The translations under genes were made by a program, and so were the position numbers. The notes beneath the pieces are model-generated. The model did no database searches. It had not been told where the DNA came from and was given only the letters and a program-made list of their open reading frames with translations. Shown piece after piece: positions 4,069 through 5,085 of a stretch of DNA of 5,085 bases (the stretch's first letter is position 1; every line of letters begins with the position of its first letter). The stretch comes from Bacillota bacterium (lineage in GTDB: Bacteria; Bacillota; Clostridia; Christensenellales; Borkfalkiaceae), in assembly GCA_003343765.1 (NCBI GenBank), contig QAKO01000026.1:1-5085 (forward strand), written 5' to 3'.

Positions 4069-5085
4069 CTATGAATTTGCACCGATCTGGTAAATATTCA
4101 TTTTGATATTGGAATAGTTAAACGTTCCGTCTTGCGATATCAGCTGTACAGTTGCCGGTGTAGACGTTACTTGGATAATAGCGGATATTGTTTGCTGGAT
4201 CGCATCGGAAGAAGAGTTAAAGATGGACTGGGCGTCCGCTCCGGCTATATTGCTTCCGTCCAATTGCATTTGCAGGAGATTTGTGGTGGGGAAGGTGTCT
4301 CCGGGTGCGGGGGACGCCGTACCGTTGTACGTGACCGCATAAGTTCCCGGTTCGTTGATCGTAAAAGTTGTCGTGCCGTCTGTATGAGAGATTGCCGTTC
4401 CGCTTTGCAAAGAGGTTTTGTCAAACTCGACGGCTGAACCCGCTTGTGTTTGTGTGGCAGGAGTAGAATATGCACTGAATGCCTGCGCGATCGGTGCCGA
4501 TCCCGTTGCACCCGTTGCTCCGGTCGGACCTGTGGGACCTGTAGCACCAGTAGCACCAGTAGCACCAGTAGCGCCTGTTGTTCCTGTTGCGCCTGTCGCT
4601 CCAGTCGGACCTGTGGGACCTGTGATGCCCGCAGCGCCTGTTGCTCCAGTCGCGCCTGTTACTCCTTGCGGGATCACGAAATCAAAGACGGCGGCCTGAG
4701 CGGTGCCTGAATTAGTTACCGAGGCTTCCGTGCCGGGATCGCCGGTAGTAACGGTACCGACAGCCAGTGTCGCCGCTTCGCCGTCCGAACCAGTCGGCCC
4801 TGTCGGACCTGTCGGCCCCGTGGGACCTGTTGCGCCCGTTACACCCGTAGCGCCCGTGGGACCTGTTGCGCCCGTCGCGCCTGTTACACCGGTCAGTCCA
4901 GTCGGCCCCGTCGGTCCTGTAGGACCCGTAGCGCCCGTTATACCTATCGGCCCCGTGGGACCTACTGCACCTGTCGGACCCGTGGGACCCGTTGCACCTG
5001 TTGCTCCAGTAGGCCCCGTGGGCCCTGTAGGACCCGTCGCGCCTGTTACACCGGTCAGTCCAGTCGGCCCTGTCGGACCTGTTGC
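4069..5085 (-). CDS. Collagen-like Gly-X-Thr repeat surface protein, C-terminal part (N-terminus outside window)
   Basis: The minus frame is open without interruption from the right edge to the stop at 4069, giving 338 residues; the start codon is not in the window. Counting from the edge, residues 3-98 are 32 uninterrupted Gly-X-Y triplets (GPT, GAT, GVT, GLT; exceptions GAV and GPI). Residues 99-140 are a non-collagenous insert with VTNSGT and VFDFVIPQG. Residues 141-194 are 18 more triplets, mostly GAT and GPT. About 195-338 form a beta-rich C-terminal domain (AFSAYST, ISHTDGTTTFTINEPGTYAVTYNG, MNIYQIGA) resembling the C1q/TNF-like jelly roll of BclA-type exosporium proteins. Such proteins form trimeric filaments, and their Thr residues are often O-glycosylated. 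A cell-surface or spore-surface location is inferred. An internal GTG at 4677 could be mistaken for a start, but the frame and collagen repeat continue upstream and no Shine-Dalgarno precedes it. A phage tail-fibre origin is an alternative. Confidence 0.92.
   Translation of the reverse strand, partial: ATGPTGPTGLTGVTGATGPTGPTGPTGATGATGPTGPTGAVGPTGPIGITGATGPTGPTGPTGLTGVTGATGATGPTGATGVTGATGPTGPTGPTGPTGSDGEAATLAVGTVTTGDPGTEASVTNSGTAQAAVFDFVIPQGVTGATGATGAAGITGPTGPTGATGATGTTGATGATGATGATGPTGPTGATGATGSAPIAQAFSAYSTPATQTQAGSAVEFDKTSLQSGTAISHTDGTTTFTINEPGTYAVTYNGTASPAPGDTFPTTNLLQMQLDGSNIAGADAQSIFNSSSDAIQQTISAIIQVTSTPATVQLISQDGTFNYSNIKMNIYQIGANS
4523..4623 (-). repeat. 81-bp-spaced direct repeat in the second collagen block
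   Basis: The 20-mer GTCGGACCTGTGGGACCTGT occurs at 4523-4542 and again at 4604-4623. The offset is 81 bp, or nine triplets, which is half the 162-bp spacing seen in the first block. Confidence 0.75.
4541..4567 (-). repeat. Three perfect 9-bp tandem repeats (GAT triplets)
   Basis: GTAGCACCA on the plus strand is repeated three times without change, followed by a near copy (GTAGCGCCT). Each unit encodes one Gly-Ala-Thr triplet on the minus strand. Gain or loss of units by slippage would keep the frame. Confidence 0.85.
4657..4791 (-). other. Non-collagenous interruption module inside the collagen-like protein
   Basis: This encodes about 42 residues between two Gly-X-Thr blocks, starting SDGEAATLAVGTV and ending FDFVIPQG before the next GVT triplet. 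The pattern 'TVxTGxPGTxASVTNSGTxxxAVxDFxIPxG' recurs, from memory of the families, in collagen-containing phage tail proteins and clostridial surface proteins, where it links triple-helical stretches. It probably folds as a short beta module. Confidence 0.7.
4871..5082 (-). repeat. 162-bp-spaced direct repeat (18 Gly-X-Thr triplets)
   Basis: Positions 4871-4920 and 5033-5082 match at 48 of 50 bases, with the first 38 identical. Both encode the rarer triplet run GLT-GVT-GAT within otherwise GPT/GAT sequence. The offset of 162 bp is exactly 18 triplets, so the coding frame is preserved. Flanking sequence at the same offset (4819 against 4981) is similar but more diverged at third positions. This points to an older duplication within the collagen block that has kept a patch of near identity. 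Confidence 0.8.

Noticed and set aside
4069..4677. A separate 202-residue collagen-like gene starting at GTG 4677
   Set aside because: The same frame continues without a stop through the FDFVIPQG segment and the upstream collagen block to the window edge, so the GTG is an internal valine codon.
4418..4710. Plus-strand reading frames rich in APVAPVGPV and in Cys/Ser/Arg opposite the collagen repeat
   Set aside because: They are mirror images of the Gly-X-Thr codons on the minus strand. The repeat composition lacks stops on both strands, and no ribosome site or fold signature supports them.
4069..5085. CRISPR-like array suggested by regular short repeats
   Set aside because: The repeats are multiples of 9 bp within one open frame encoding Gly-X-Y. 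There are no unique spacers and no palindromic repeat units.

Overview
The window looks like chromosomal DNA from a low-to-mid-GC Firmicute, most likely a spore-forming member of the Clostridia. This rests on the strong purine-rich Shine-Dalgarno sequences (AAGGAGGA, AGAAGGAG, AAAGGAG, AGGAGA), sigma-A type TTGACx-N17-TAtxAT promoters, AT-rich short intergenic gaps, a trmN6-rsmI pair like the yabB/yabC region of Bacillus, and a very Thr-rich Gly-X-Thr collagen-like protein of the BclA/exosporium type. Genus and species cannot be told from the sequence alone.

Layout, left to right. Positions 1-164 hold no identifiable gene, only a possible 19-codon tail of an upstream reading frame. A small two-helix membrane protein with a YcxB-like architecture follows on + (165-650). 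A perfect 16-bp hairpin (655-692) separates it from a convergent nitroreductase-family flavoprotein on - (714-1214). The nitroreductase and the next + gene are divergent, and the 186 bp between them carries a promoter for each. The + unit is trmN6 (1401-2084) followed by rsmI (2159-2974), two RNA methyltransferases, ending at an 18-bp hairpin terminator (2981-3026). Convergent to it is a PHP-family, histidinol-phosphatase-like metal phosphoesterase on - (3082-3909) with its own good promoter. Another terminator (4026-4057, acting on -) closes the last gene, a large collagen-like protein on - (4069 to beyond 5085). Its N-terminus lies outside the window.

How the genes work together. Only trmN6 and rsmI form an obvious functional pair: one modifies tRNA and the other 16S rRNA, and the pair is commonly linked in Firmicutes. 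The remaining genes appear to be single-gene transcription units, each bounded by its own promoter and/or terminator where both ends are visible. The collagen-like protein has two Gly-X-Thr blocks, split by a non-collagenous segment of a type also seen in phage tail and clostridial surface proteins, and ends in a C1q/TNF-like trimerising domain. It is the most variable and accessory-looking element. Its DNA has 81/162-bp repeat periodicity and a 9-bp tandem repeat that could drive length variation.

I found no insertion sequence, CRISPR array, tRNA, rRNA or recognisable riboswitch, and no convincing evidence of an undescribed multi-gene system. The most interesting points are the modular collagen-like protein and the promoter evidence that fixes two start codons.
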